Positions 45,901-60,900 of a stretch of DNA of 64,000 bases are shown here, in pieces. The translations under genes and the position numbers were made by a program. The first letter of the stretch is position 1. Every line of letters starts with the position of its first letter. The notes below the pieces were generated by a model. That model was not told where the DNA came from and did no database searches. It saw only the letters and a list, made by a program, of their open reading frames with translations. The stretch comes from Pteria penguin (Eukaryota; Mollusca; Bivalvia; Pterioida; Pteriidae): assembly GCA_035048485.1 (NCBI GenBank), contig CM068587.1:40051842-40115841 (forward strand), given 5' to 3'.

Positions 45901-48900
45901 ATTTGCTCTGGTCTCATCAACTTTGACATAACGAGTTTCAACAGTATATGTGCTTTTTCACATGTAGATTTACATGTCACATTACATGTGCTTCAAAGAA
46001 AATGGATTAAGTTTTACAATTATAAGTTAACATGTACATTTAGTTCATGATCTTTAGTAATTCACTTAGAGTAGATATCATCTTCCTTACTACAAGGAAT
46101 AATGAATCAATGGAGCATGATAAATTTTAACTTTAAGTAATACTGTGTAATAACTGATAAAACCTTATTACAAAGAGCAGTAAATCAGTAGTGCACAATA
46201 CAATAATGTTATAGAATGTGTTTTAAGTATTGTCATACTTTTTAAAAAAATTTTTACAATATTTTATTATATATCATAAAGAACAACCTTTGATTTTCAT
46301 TGACACTGAATTTGGATTTTTTTCCCTCCACTTTACAGAATGTGCAGGGAGGAACACAGATAGTAGGACAGTTAGGTCACGGTAATAACTCTGCTTACAA
46401 AGCTCCGAAGATGGTCAAAAATCTGGAAGGGAAGGGAATCATTCAGGTGTCCTGTGGTGAGGACTTCACAGTGTGTGTAACAGGTGAGGAATACATATAT
46501 CATGTGGTGAGGACTTCAGAGTCTGTGAAGCAGGTGAGGAATACAGATGTCATATGGTGAGGACTTCACAGTCTCTGCTACAGGTGAGGAATACATGTCA
46601 TGTGGTGAGGACTTCTCAGTGTGTGTAACAGGTGAGGAATACATATATCATGTGGTGAGGACTTCACAGTCTGTGAAACAGGTGAGGAATACATATGTAA
46701 TGTGGTAAGGATTTCACAGTCTGTGTAACAGGTGAGGAATACATGTGTCATGTGGTGAGGACTTCACAGTCTGTGTAACAGTTGAGGAATATATGTCATG
46801 TTGTGAGGGCATCACAGTCTGTGTAACAGAGGAGGAATACATGTCATGTGGTGAGGACTTCGCAGTGTGCATAACAGGTGAGGAATATATGTCATGTGGT
46901 GAGGACTTCACAGTCTGTGTAACAGGGGGACGTTTCACAAAGAATCATACGTACGTACAAAAAAAAATCCTTAAGTCTTAAGGAATTTTTTGTATGTACG
47001 TAAAATATCGTACGTATGATTTTTTGTGAAACGGCCTGCAGGTGAGGAATACAGATGTCATATGGTGAGGACTTCACATTCTGTGTAATAGGTAGGAATA
47101 CATATGTCATGTGGTGAGGACTCCAAAGTATGTGTAACAAGTGAGCAGTTCAGTAACAGGTATCATGTGGTGAGTAACAGGTAAGGAATACATATGTCAT
47201 GTGGTGAGGACTTCACAGTATGTGTAACAAGTGAGCAGTACAGTAACAGGTATCATGTGGTGAGTAACAGGTAAGGAATACATATGTCATGTGGTGAGGA
47301 CTTCACAGTATGTGTAACAAGTGAGCAGTACAGTAACAGGTATCATGTGGTGAGTAACAGGTAAGGAATACATATGTCATGTGGTGAGGACTTCACAGTA
47401 TGTGTAACAAGTGAGCAGTACAGTAACAGGTATCATGTGGTGAGTAACAGGTAAGGAATACATATGTCATGTGGTGAGGACTTCACAGTATGTGTAACAA
47501 GTGAGCATTACAGTAACAGGTATCATGTGGTGAGTAACAGGTAAGGAATACATATGTCATGTGGTGAGGACCTCACAGTCTGTGTCACAAGTGAGCAGTA
47601 CAGTAACAGGTATTATGTGGTGAGTAACAGGTAAGGAATACACATGTCATGTGGTGAGGACTTCAAAGTATGTGTAACAAGTGAGCATTACAGTAACAGG
47701 TATCATGTGGTGAGTAACAGGTAAGGAATACATATGTCATGTGGTGAGGACTTCACAGTATGTGTAACAAGTGAGCAGTACAGTAACAGGTATCATGTGG
47801 TGAGTAACAGGTAAGGAATACATATGTCATGTGGTGAGGACTTCACAGTCTGTGTCACAAGTGAGCATTACAGTAACAGGTATCATGTGGTGAGTAACAG
47901 GTAAGGAATACATATGTCATGTGGTGAGGACTTCACAGTCTGTGTCACAAGTGAGCAGTTCAGTAACAGGTATTATGTGGTGAGTAACAGGTAATGAATA
48001 CATATGTCATGTGGTGAGGACTTCACAGTATGTGTAACAAGTGAGCAGTTCAGTAACAGGTATCATGTGGTGAGTAACAGGTAAGGAATACATATGTCAT
48101 GTGGTGAGGACTTCACAGTATGTGTAACAAGTGAGCAGCTCAGTAACAGGTATCATGTGGTGAGTAACAGGTAAGGAATACATATGTCAGGTGGTGAGGA
48201 CTTCACAGTCTGTGTCACAAGTGAGCATTACAGTAACAGGTATCATGTGGTGAGTAACAGGTAAGGAATACATATGTCATGTGGTGAGGACTTCACAGTC
48301 TGTGTAACAAGTGAGCATTACAGTAACAGGTATCATGTGGTGAGTAACAGGTAAGGATACATATGTCATGTGGTGAGGACTTCAAAGTATGTGTAACAAG
48401 TGAGCAGTACAGTAACAGGTATCATGTGGTGAGTAACAGATAAGGAATACACATGTCATGTGGTGAGGACTTCACAGTCTGTGTCACAAGTGAGCAGTTC
48501 AGTAACAGGTATCATGTGGTGAGTAACAGGTAAGCCCATTTAGGTATCATGTTGTGCAGACTTCACAGTTGGTACACAGTGAGTAATAGAGGAAAACTGG
48601 TACAAACATAATAGTCAATATGAGCTTACAAGAAGAAAATTAATGTAAACTATACCAAACTATTACACCTTTTATTTCATATCTTTAAAGTTATATTCCA
48701 TAAACAATGTTTTCATCATAAGTTCATGTTGCATTTTTCATTATGATGATGTCTAAATAATTTCATTATTGTGAATATTTGTATGTAAAAAATGAGTAAC
48801 TGGCATAAATTCACTGTTGCCTATCACATCTATCCTGTCTCTGTTTGAATCCAAGTGAAGCAAGTGAGAAGGTCTGGCAGTGTACTTGCTGACAGGATTA

Positions 48901-51900
48901 AGGTTCCTTCACCAATGAGCACAAGCCACAAATGTGTTCAGTTCATTCTCAAATAATGAACATATATAATGAAACTTGAGATTAAATAGATCTAATTTTT
49001 GAAATCTGATTCAAGTTGAACTCAGATTGCTGGCATTATTTTTCTTCTGGGGTTAAAGTTTGACTTGTGAAGAGTGCACTGTAAATGAAGCATTTCTGAT
49101 TTGGTGTTAAACAATAAATGAATAACAAAAGGTATTGAATTAATATAACTTTAATGCTAGTAATTACGTAAGTAATTTTCTGTTGCAGATGAAAACAAAG
49201 TGTATTCCTTTGGTTCAGATTACTATGGTTGCCTTGGTGTAGATAATGAACACGGAGATGATGTGTTGGAGCCGATACCTGTCAATTTCTTTTCCAATGT
49301 GGCAGTGCAGGACATTTCTTGCGGTGATAACCATGTGGTAGCTCTGTCCAAAGATTGTGATGTTTACACATGGGGCTGTGGGGAATATGGTAGGTATAGC
49401 TAGAACAACATAAAGTGGCACATCTCTGTCAAAAACCAGAACAAAATAATCCATTCATAAGTAATATAGGTGTACAGGTCAAATTTATTTTTCAATCTAA
49501 TTCATGTAATATTATATGAGTAATTTATCTTTAGTTTAAACATTCATTTCCAAACAATATGTCCATCAACATCATATAAAGTATTACATTACATTAGAGA
49601 TCTGAAAACAGGTAAGTAAATACTTATATTAATTCATCTGTCTTTTGATGACATAACAAATATAGAAATTGTCATTAGAGCACACACGAGATCAGAGAAA
49701 TTTATATACAAAAGTACATAATAATAGCAATAGTGACATTTATTATAATAATGGAAGGGAGAAACAGGAAGAATGAATATATTTGAAAAGAAAAAAATCA
49801 GAAAGCATCCATGAAATCTTGAAAACATTGGATGTGGAGTAAGACTTACTCAGGTATAATTGCATGTATTGATACTACATGTATTTGCAGAGTTTATGTA
49901 TTATTGGAAATGTTTGGACTTATTCAAAAAATCATGGACAACACTAAACATGTGTGCACACACATCAGTTGAATATAGTGATTTTCTATATAGAAGTGTG
50001 TGTAAAATTTTATCGTGCATGAGTGCTATAATCTGTGTTTGCGTGTCATTATACAAGAGACATTCTAGGAGCTGGGGAGATTATGTTTCTGTTTTCTATA
50101 CTTTATTTTTCACACCTGTTGTGATAGAACTTAGACTCTTCTCTTTTATACTCATGTGCCACTTCTTCTGAGTTGCTTTATATATGGTTGAATGGAAGTA
50201 TTTGAATCATGACATTGTACACTGATATCCAACAATTCTTTATAATTATTTAAAGTTGAGTTACAATAACAAAAAATAATTTCTCACACTCAAGTTTCCA
50301 TAAATGTGAGGTTTCAATTTTTAGTTTAATCAGATAATTTGGGGTTTTTTTAACTGTTGTTTTCAGGTAGACTTGGTCTTGGTTCTGAAGATGATTTTTC
50401 TGTTCCACAAAAGGTAAAGTTAATTTTACTTAGAAATACAAGTGATATCTTATCTCAGCTGTAGACAACATCTAATAAGCACTTCACTAAATTTAAGGCT
50501 CCCACTGAATGAAAGGAATATGGTATTTTTCTTAAATAAATCAGTCATTATAAAACCTTGGCCTGGAATCACCCTGCTCATTTCTCATGAGCAGGGTGTT
50601 TCCAATTCAGGGTTTTTACAATGATGAAATAAACCATACATAAAATGAATATTAGAATTAATTGGTGATAGTTTCCAATATATGGTTGTTATAGACCACT
50701 TTCCGATGTTGAGAATGGCTGTCTAAATGTCTAAATTGACAGCTTTTAATGATATTTCTCATTGTGACGTTATAATAAAAGCATAATTTCATTTTGAAAA
50801 AGATGATAATTTATATCTTTAATTTTGATGTCTCTATCGACAACATTGCCAATAGTCATCAACTTGGACATAAAGACAGGCATTTTCAACATCAGCAAGT
50901 GGTCTATTGATGATCAATGAAAATTAGTGCAGTTGATTTTTAATATATCATAATTGCATTCATATTCAAACTTCTACTCCAACATTTTACACTAGAATTT
51001 TGTTGGACTATAATAAATTTACAAAAAAGAAACTGTTAATTTTTAGTTTGGTATCATTTGTAGGTAAAAACCCCTGGAAAACATTTAGTACAGCATGTAA
51101 TGGCTGGATGTGATGGTACGTTCCTCATCACAGCCAATGGTAAAGTCCTAGCAGCCGGCAGCAATGAAGGCAACAAACTCGGCTTTAACTCAGAAACATC
51201 AGGGTTACGAAAAAAAAGTCAGGTCAAGGTGAATACATTTCTTAAAATCTGACTTACAGTTTGACTTAAGAGAATAAGGAATAGCATACATGATATTCTG
51301 CAAAAATAAATTATTATACAAAAAGCAGATTAAAATCATCCAAAAAGGGAAGTCCATAATATAAATAACCAGAAACACTCACATTCCACATCAAAGTTTG
51401 GCCATCTGGTCTTTTGTCAAGTGGTTTAATGGTAAACTAAAATTATCTAAGTGCAATCAATGTCAGCTAGCAGAAAGATTGAGTATAAATAATGAATATA
51501 TACATATATGTATAAGCATGATGTCACAACTTAATATTTAAATTATAACAATACAATGTTAGTGAAAAACGATGTTAAATTACACGTGCATCAATAGATA
51601 AGTGTTAAAAGTTTGAATCAACAAACCATTCGGAAGTCTAGTTTCTAATGTATGTATCTATCTGTCCTAATAATTCGGTAGTCCTTATTTTCCCCGTACA
51701 TCATCGTTAATACCATCACAGCAAGGTCATTCTCATCGTTATCTGTGAAGTGTATCATAATTGTCTTTTTGAAATTTTATATCCTGCTTAAATCCCCACA
51801 AAACAAAGATTTTCTGCAAAGATGAATAATTATAATTATTATGAATAACTAAAATGGCTTCATGTATCATTATACTGATTGCCAGTCACAGAAATTCTCA

Positions 51901-54900
51901 CAAAACAAGGAATAGTATAGATCAAAGAACAATTAACTCGGTATTCCTGAAATTGAAATATATAAATTGTATTGAAATATACAATAGGTTTAACTTATGA
52001 AAATATTTACTGAGTTAATTGTTCTTTGTTTTATGACACTTCCCTTCGGAGGACTATTAAGATGTTTGAAATAGTATAGATGATTTTCTTTAATCATAAA
52101 TAATTATAATAGATAATTAAACACACTCCATAATGTATAGCTTGACTGATTATCTATATACCATGACATCACGTCTGGTAGGAACTTTTTCATTATATAT
52201 GTTATAAATAAGTAGCCTATCAAACATTAATTTTAATTTGAAGTGTGATATCACAATGAAACTGTGTGTACTATGGTTACAAAAGATTTAATCTTGCTTT
52301 TAAGTTACATTTTATACCTTTTTTGATAAACTGGGAGTAAAATGAAATATACAATAGGTTTAACTTATGAACATATTTATCCTCTGAGCTTCAATGTGAA
52401 CATGGCAAAAGATTTATATGTTTGTTGTTAAATGCACATGTATGATGTTGTCAGTGTTTAAGGATGGAGGAAATCATAGTATCAGAGAAAATCATCCACT
52501 TTCTTCAGGTACTCTGGCAAGCCTTAACACTAGCCTTAATTGGGGATCAAACCTAGAAAGGGTAGAAGTGAGAGACTACTGTGAGTTCCAATACAGCACT
52601 TCAACCCACTCAGTTAATGGGGGTTGTAACATTATGGGCAAAAAAAAATCACGGCCATGTTTTCACCCTAGGAAGTTAAATATATTTTTATATGAAAAAA
52701 TAAGTAGCAAGAAACACTCAGTTCATACTTCGATTCAGAGGACGTCTTATTATTTCTACTTTTATATGTTTATGATTTACCCTGAGCTCTACGATTCTTG
52801 CAGTATAATACACATTAAAGGTTCTTTCTTTTTCTACAGCTGTATGACATTCCATGTAAATACACATTCTCTACAGTGAAGCCCTTGACAAGACATAAAA
52901 TCAAATCTGTTGCTACTGGGAAAACTCATTCTGCTGTGATAGATTGTAAGCATGTATAAAGCCTCGAGCTGTTTTCATCAAATACTCTTCAATTATACAT
53001 ATTCATTTTCTGTTTTGATTTTTAATGACTTTGATATTTTGCTTAAAACACTTCTTTATTTTGTCATAATTGAACATTTACGTTCATGTAGTTTTCTTGC
53101 CTGTGTATTAGTTAGTCTAGAAAATATTGGCAATTACTCATGAATCACAGGGAGAAAGACAGTGATTTGATTTGTCATATGTGTATTCTTTATTTGTAAT
53201 TGAAACATTTCTTTTGAAGTACATTATACCTGAATTTTAGTATGCAAGTTGAAAAATAAAACTGGATGTTTGAATAAGCATAAGTAATATTTGTTTTATT
53301 GTCAATATTGTGTGTAAGCTAGATACAACAAAAAGTACCCTTTGTGTATATACTTTTCTGTTTACAGTTTATGGACATTTATTTACCTTTGGTTCTAATA
53401 AATATGGGCAGCTTGGATTGGGAGATTTCAGGAGGAAATTGGGAATCAACAAAGTTGCTGGTGTTCTGTCGGGGAAAAGAATAGAGAATGTAGCATGTGG
53501 TGATGGCTTCACTGTTGTATCCACAAACGGTAAGACAGTCTCAACATCAACTAATACAGAGAAAGTAGCATGTCACCATGTGGTGATGTCTTCACTGTCG
53601 CATCCACAAATGGTAGGACAGTCTCAACATCAACTAATACAGAGAATGTAGCATGTCACCATGTGGTGATGTCTTTACTATTGCATCCACAAACGGTAAA
53701 ACAGTCTCAACATCAACTAATATAGAGAATGTAGCATGTCACCATGTGGTGATGTCTTTACTGTCGCATCCACAAACGGTAAAACAGTCTCAACATCAAC
53801 TAATACAGAGAATGTAGCATGTCACCATGTGGTGATGTCTTTACTGTCGCATCCACAAACGGTAAAACAGTCTCAACATCAACTAATACAGAGAATGTGG
53901 TATGTCACCATGTGGTGATGTCTTTACTGTCGCATCCACAAATGGTAAGACAGTCTCAATATCAGCTAATATAGAGAATGTAGTATGTCACCATGTGGTG
54001 ATGTCTTTACTGTCGCATCCACAAACGGTAAGACAGTCTCAACATCAACTAATACAGAGAATGTAGCATGTCACCATGTGGTGATGTCTTTACTGTCGCA
54101 TCCACAAACGGTAAGACAGTCTCAACATCAACTAATACAGAGAATGTAGCATGTCACCATGTGGTGATGTCTTTACTGTTGCATCCACAAACGGTAAGAC
54201 AGTCTCAACATCAACTAATATAGAGAATGTAGCATGTGGTAACATCTTACTATTATGTCAACAAATGCTAAGCCAGTTTCACTATCAATTCATGAAAGGC
54301 CAGTCCTTATATCATCTACCAATGGGCAGCTAATCAGAAGAAGCCTTTAACATTTGTATCAACTAATAGTAAGCCAGTTTCTGTTACCATTCTTAAAAGG
54401 CCTGTCCTGATATCTACTGAAAGACAGTCAATTTAAAAAAGCCTTTAATGTATGAATCAACCAAAGGTAAGCCAGCCTCAGTATTAAATGACAAAAAGCT
54501 TGGGAGGTAATTATCTATGAACAAGCAACACATTAGAAAACACAATGTGTGTGTGATCTGAAAATCATAATTATTCTTAGGAATAACTGTGTTACTAGTA
54601 TCCGTATGTCTGTCTCTGTTTTCACTCTCTTTGCACACCACATACATGCTTCATTGAAACACCACAGTCTGTGGTAGTCTGATTTGAAAGAGCTTTGATA
54701 GCATGTTTGTTGGACAAATAAAACTACATGTATTTCTTCATTTTCCCATTCATAATTGTAAATGTTCTGAATTCTGTTTGTAGACAACATGATATACTCT
54801 TGGGGCAATGGAGAAAATGGACGACTGGGTGCAGTTTTCTCTGACCAGGGCATGGGGCCAAACAATCAAAGTACTAGTCTACCAAGGGCAATATTTGGTG

Positions 54901-57900
54901 CTCTACATGTGGTACCAAATCTATCAGCAAGGCATTGGCATACCATATTGATAGCAGGTAATGATGCTACATTTGTCTGTTGGTAAATCTGAAATTTTGG
55001 CTTAATTTAAACATCATTTATTGTTCTTAAGAGCATATTGAACCCAATATTGCAAACAATGATCAATTTTAATTTCCATATATTTTCTATCAGTGCTCAT
55101 TAATTTTATTTAGATTTCAATAGGCCAGAATCTGTTGGAGTTACCTCCTATTGTCGGCCATCTGATGTTTTTCCTTCATATTTTTACCATTTTTAAACTG
55201 CTCATTTGAAACAGGCATTCATTATTTCTCATTTATAACACTGTGACAATTTTAAAACTAGATGAAAAGAAATTAACAAGTTTATTTTTTGAAATCATCT
55301 TGAAGTTGAAGAATCATCATGAATAATGCACTAACAGAGCTAGACACACAAGATTGCTGCCGACAGGACTATCTCCCAGCAATTCATGTCTGTTGAAAAC
55401 TATCAATAAGTGTACTATACATAAACAATGAAATAAGCATTTGTAATAATTTTGACTTGACACATAGTTTGCACCTTTTAACAATAGAGATATGTTGTCA
55501 ATAAATAATGTGTTGAAGACCAAGAAAAAGTTTTACACCAGCGCATTTTAAGATAATCAATCCATAACAAGCCACTAATGACAAAATAAGACATCAACAA
55601 AAATATTTTAGTTATGGTTATTTGTTAAAGCAAAATGCATGTCACCTTAGATGATCTTTATGTTTGTGACTGTTAAGTTTGGGATTGTACAATATGAATT
55701 CCCTTAAAGGAGTTATCTACCCTAGTTATAAATATGAAAAACATAAAGTGCAGAAATACTGCATGGTGACCTTCATTTTTGTTTATGAATATTGATAGAT
55801 TACAATATCACGGAACTTTTAACTGTAAGTTTTTCCAAAATTTTGTCTTTTGTGAAAAAATATGAACAGAATATATGTAGTAATTCCCATAAGGTTCAAT
55901 ACAAATTTTGATTATCCCTATTGGACCGAATAACATTATTTTCAAAAACTCCTTTTGGTAAAAGGACTTGTTTTGTTACATGCTTCAAAATGATATATTC
56001 ATTTTCAAGGTAAAAGTTGTATCTATTGAGATCTAATTCATGCATGTTATGGATTGATTACCCTAATAATAAATCTGTGCCAACAAGTTTAGCACATACT
56101 TTTTCAGTACCTAGAGGAATTGTGCTCACACAAAGCAAAGGATCATTTTGAATCTGTTTATAAAGTATGTACTAACCTTTACATGGCATTTTCCTTCCAC
56201 ACATCGAAATATTCAAGAAAAATATGTATATATATTCCATTAATCATGAATATTGTGTTTCTTTCAGAAAAAGTTCTCAATCAAAAGACTTTAAAGGCTT
56301 CAAAAGCATCAATGAGATGTAAGTTTTGTTTACTTGTAAAATTTTAATTAACATTTTAAAGGATATTTAATAGTTACATATTTATTTGGAAACTATACTT
56401 ACATTTTATCTGATTTTGCAGTTTTATTAATTTTTAAGGGCAGAGTTAATGCAGTTTTGCATAATTTCCCCATATCTCTTTTTATGTGCCTGCACCTTAA
56501 ACATATTACATTGAAATGAATATAAAATGTCTTGTATATTTCTTATATGAAAAGTGACTTCAATGTGTTTTTTATGGGAAGCAAGTAACTTGCTGAGAAC
56601 AAACTATAAATTCGAAAATCTCTCTTAGACTTCCAGAGGGAAGCACAATGATTATAAATAAATAATAATAAGAAGAACACTGTCACAGTGACAGAGTTTT
56701 CTTCTTCTTACTATAAATTTGAACTTTTTATGCATATTGTTTATGCATATTTTTTATTCATATTGTTTTGTCCTATCTGTTTGTTTGTTTGTCTGTCTGT
56801 AGTCAACTTTAATGGTAATATGAATTTATTCTCGATGACATTTTACATATAAGTTGATTTCATTGCATGTTTTTCTACTTTCTATAGCTAGTATGTAGAC
56901 ATACGTTACATCAAAAGTTTTCAAAGGTTTTTTTCTTTTTAAAAATGCTGTATAGAAATCAAATTTGAAAATAATATAAAAGTAAAATGGCCTTGTTTGT
57001 GACAGCTCCAGAGATACGTCAAGGTCGAGGTATGTTATTTGTGATGATGATTGCATGGCACATGTGTTAACAAGTTTATCTTGCTTTTCCCCCTTTGCAT
57101 CGGCATTACAGAGGAGTATATAGAAAATACAATGTACAATCCTTCCACTGTGTGTGTATGTGTATGTTAGTCAGTGTGTTTTATGATGTGTGTGATATTT
57201 CAGCGTAAGGGAATGCTTCGCTTGACATTCCCTTTAATTAAGTGCTGTATAAACAGGGAAGACTAAGACCAGTTTTACTGTAATCAATCTTAAAAAAGAG
57301 AATATACAAAATCATTGGTTGGACTGCGACAATAACTTAGTGTATTATACAAAGGATTAAGGTTTACACTTATTCCTTACACACACAAAATGGAAAATGT
57401 TGAATCTCATAGTTAGAGTTGGTTATTTGTTCAGAAATTATTTATTCAATGTGTAAGTCTCAAAACTTCGTCAACAAATTAACACTTGATGCAAACAATG
57501 AAGTATAGAAATGATAAGTTCATTGTTTGATGAGTCAGCCATTCAAAAGACTAACAGTATATTTTCCATTCTGTTCATTGTTCACTATACCAAAGTAATA
57601 TGTCATATGTCTGTCCTGTGATTCAGGGAAAGTGATTTATAATATTTTGAAGAAATTGACTCATCCATATATTTTAGCGGGATTCATTATAGTTCAATAC
57701 ATTTACCGGTATACATAGAATAATTTTATAGACTGAATTAAAGTACAGGGAGTAAAGTGGCTGATTGCTTGCTTGCTTGTAAATCATATACATGTATATA
57801 AAGTAGGCATCTTAATTAAATTGATGCAAAGTTCTTAATTCCTTTGTTGGATCAACATTGATTTATCTTTTTTTCTGTAATAATTTTCACGTTACTTTTC

Positions 57901-60900
57901 ACTGATTCTTCGTGATATTATTGAGTTGCACCTCAGGGAATATGGTCAATGCTACACCCTCACCTTAAAAAAAAGAAGAATCGATAATTGTAATTTCATT
58001 GCGTTGTTTGGGTCAATGTTTGCAGCATATTGCTTTGCTAAAATATTAGGAATCTTCTTTACAAAATATTTCACTGGATCAGAAATTTCACGGGTAGGGC
58101 TTAAATATACATGTCTCGATATGACATCATTGATCAAACCTCAGTCTCAGTCTGAAAGAGCAAGAGTTTTAGCATCATGTAGCATATGGTCATTAAATTA
58201 TCAGACCATTGGTAGGCTGGCAATAAAACCAGACACTCATTGGCTAATTTCTAATTATCAGTTTAACGCAAGAGAGGATATAAAATTGATCAGCAATTTA
58301 CATGATTCTTGATAGTGAAGTATATTCACTCGCTTTTGGTAGGTTTTGTCTTTTGAAATGTTTGCTACAGCATAACTTGAAAAGTAGATAATTTAAGTTT
58401 AAGAATTTCAAAAATTATCAAAAGTGCTTATTTGAGATCGGACCCTGATGTCAGGTACTTCGACGAATTTGACTTTCTCATAAAGGAATGTGAATGTGTC
58501 TCTGTAATCTTGAATGTATTTATAGAATGAATATATCTGTAATCCCTCCCTTATTTACATATTCATGCATGACTTAAGCAAACCTTATGCATGATATTAT
58601 CAAATCACATGTATTTCAAAATAAATCATATGACAGTAATTCCATAGTATAGGTCATTCTTCTCTATACAGGTCCAGTGGTGCACTGACTTCAAAATAAT
58701 TATAAAAATAGAAATTATAAATATTATACATATTTAGGTTATTTTACAGCTTATTTTGTTATAATTATAGGAATTTTAGGGTTGACTTTTCAATGAGTAT
58801 TGTAAGATAATTTGGTTTGTGACATTTCACATCAAGTCAGATGGGACAATTTAAGGTTATACCAAAATGAACAATGTTTGATGTTTGTGCAAGTACAACA
58901 TTTTAATTTGTGATTGCATCAGCTCCCAGTAATTGTCATTTTACTTTAAGTGTGATGCAGAAATTTGATTGTACTAACAATGTACACCCGCAGGTATTTT
59001 CTATTTGACTGTATTTATCACAATGTTAAGAATCCCTTGACGAGATACTGTGTGTACTGATTTTAGTGGGATTTGTATTTTAGCTGAGTTAGGACTATCT
59101 TTTGTATAACATGAATACAAATTTATTCCAAGATACGAAAAAGGAAGTTACGGTAGGAAGTCAGAGTAAATCACAACTACAATGACACAATGTCTACTTT
59201 CATTATATTTTGCAATGAAATTTGATTGGACTAAATTAAGTACACATACCGTGTAAACGAGATAGGAATACATCCATATAGTTAGCAGTGGTATAATGCC
59301 ATTTAATATTTTGGTAATCTTGTGAAATGGTAATTTCTTAAGCATCCCTATTCATATAACCATGTATGTATCGTGTGATGATTTGAATTGTGGGTTAAAA
59401 AGATGAAAATAAGTGATATTGTTGAAAGGCTTACCAGATAGATATATGTATAGATATATTGTAGTCAGAACACATCTTAATTTCACCGGAAGGCTTTGAT
59501 GGTTAGGTGGACAAAAGAATCGCACTGAAAGTCAATGCAGTTTCTAACTTCTTCCTGTCAGAAGCTCAAATCAAAATAGGTTAAAGGAAGGTCTGCCAGT
59601 GTATTTACTGAAGACACATAGTTTTCCCCAGGTATCCTTCATTAAATGTCAGTTATTACGACCATCTTTGTGAAAAAAAGCTTGATGTAATGTAAACAAG
59701 CCAACAAATGTAAAAATGGTAAGAAGTATTTTTCAATGTCATTTTCAGTCAATTTCAACCAGAGTTTTGTTCAGGATGTGGACAGTGCTTTTGTGTCCGA
59801 TTGTCCAGGCAGTGATTTGTCCAGTGAACCTGTGTCAGAGTCTGATGGCTTCAGTGATGCTGGACCTTCTCCTACCCCAGAGGTCAGTTTCCTCATTTCT
59901 AGATTTTTATACCCCTGTATGTAAGTTATGTACTGCTGTTTACCCAATGGTGGTGTCATTTTGGAAAGTTAGCCAGTGTGAACTTGTAAGTTGGTTACTG
60001 GTTGCTCTGGTTTCTTCCTCCACTTAAATCTGGTTACCACCATATTGGTGAATAATCAATGTTACCAAAACTTAGCTTAGTCATTCCCAAGATGTATAAT
60101 GGAATAAAGAGTTGAAATTAATATCTACGGTAAATACATAATGTAGAAAATCAAAATCTTAACTTCATCCTTACTTAATGGGTAAATGACCGATGTACGA
60201 TCTATATTTTTATATGTACAGGGTAGACCAACTTCCAGTGAAAGTGATAGACCCTCTTCAGGAGAACGGCCTTCTTCGGGTGAGAGACCTAGATCTGCAG
60301 AGAAGACCCCATCTCGTGGTAGACCCAGGTCTGCAGGGAAAGAGAGAGTGGTCCATTTTGAGAAAGAAGAAACTGAGCTTCCTGTATGGTTGCAAGCTGT
60401 GAGTACTTGTATTTTGCTTTGTATGGGATGAACACTGTAATGTATTAAAGTGCTATAAGAATGTTCACAATTTTTCTACACAGTGTGCATATCTACATAT
60501 ACAAGTCGCTGACAAAAAATTACTCTGCTGCATGACTCTGATCATAAGATATATACAATAATCCATAAACAACTCGATGGATTTTTCAGTCGTTAATATC
60601 TGTAATATGTGACGTCAAAAGTTGTAAAAATGCTACTTTTCCTATGGTTTAAATTATGACGTTAATGTTTGCATTGTGATGTCACAGTAAAATGACGATA
60701 AAAGTTGTACAACAAGTTGTATAGGAAGCCTTTATTTTACTCGGTTGTTCCAGTAAAATCTGGGAAATGGATATTTTTAGACATCTCTCAGAGAAATACT
60801 GAAGTAGGAGGAGCAGTAATTTTTACGAATTTTATAATACATAATTCAGTTAGGATTTTAAGAAAACGTAAAATACCCCACTATTCTAACAGCACTTTAA

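Noticed and set aside
47161..48530. Regular direct repeats that could suggest a CRISPR array
   Set aside because: Units are contiguous with no unique spacers, and the sequence derives from the adjacent NEK9 exon end; the DNA is eukaryotic.
52418..52879. 153-aa plus-strand ORF in NEK9 intron 14
   Set aside because: Part of it is an inverted, decayed SINE head (about 52540-52625). It also runs into exon 15 in the wrong frame, so it is not an alternative exon.
57926..58312. 128-aa plus-strand ORF in NEK9 intron 19
   Set aside because: No recognisable motif and no convincing splice or polyadenylation context. Exons 19 and 20 join in phase without it. It could be a decayed element.
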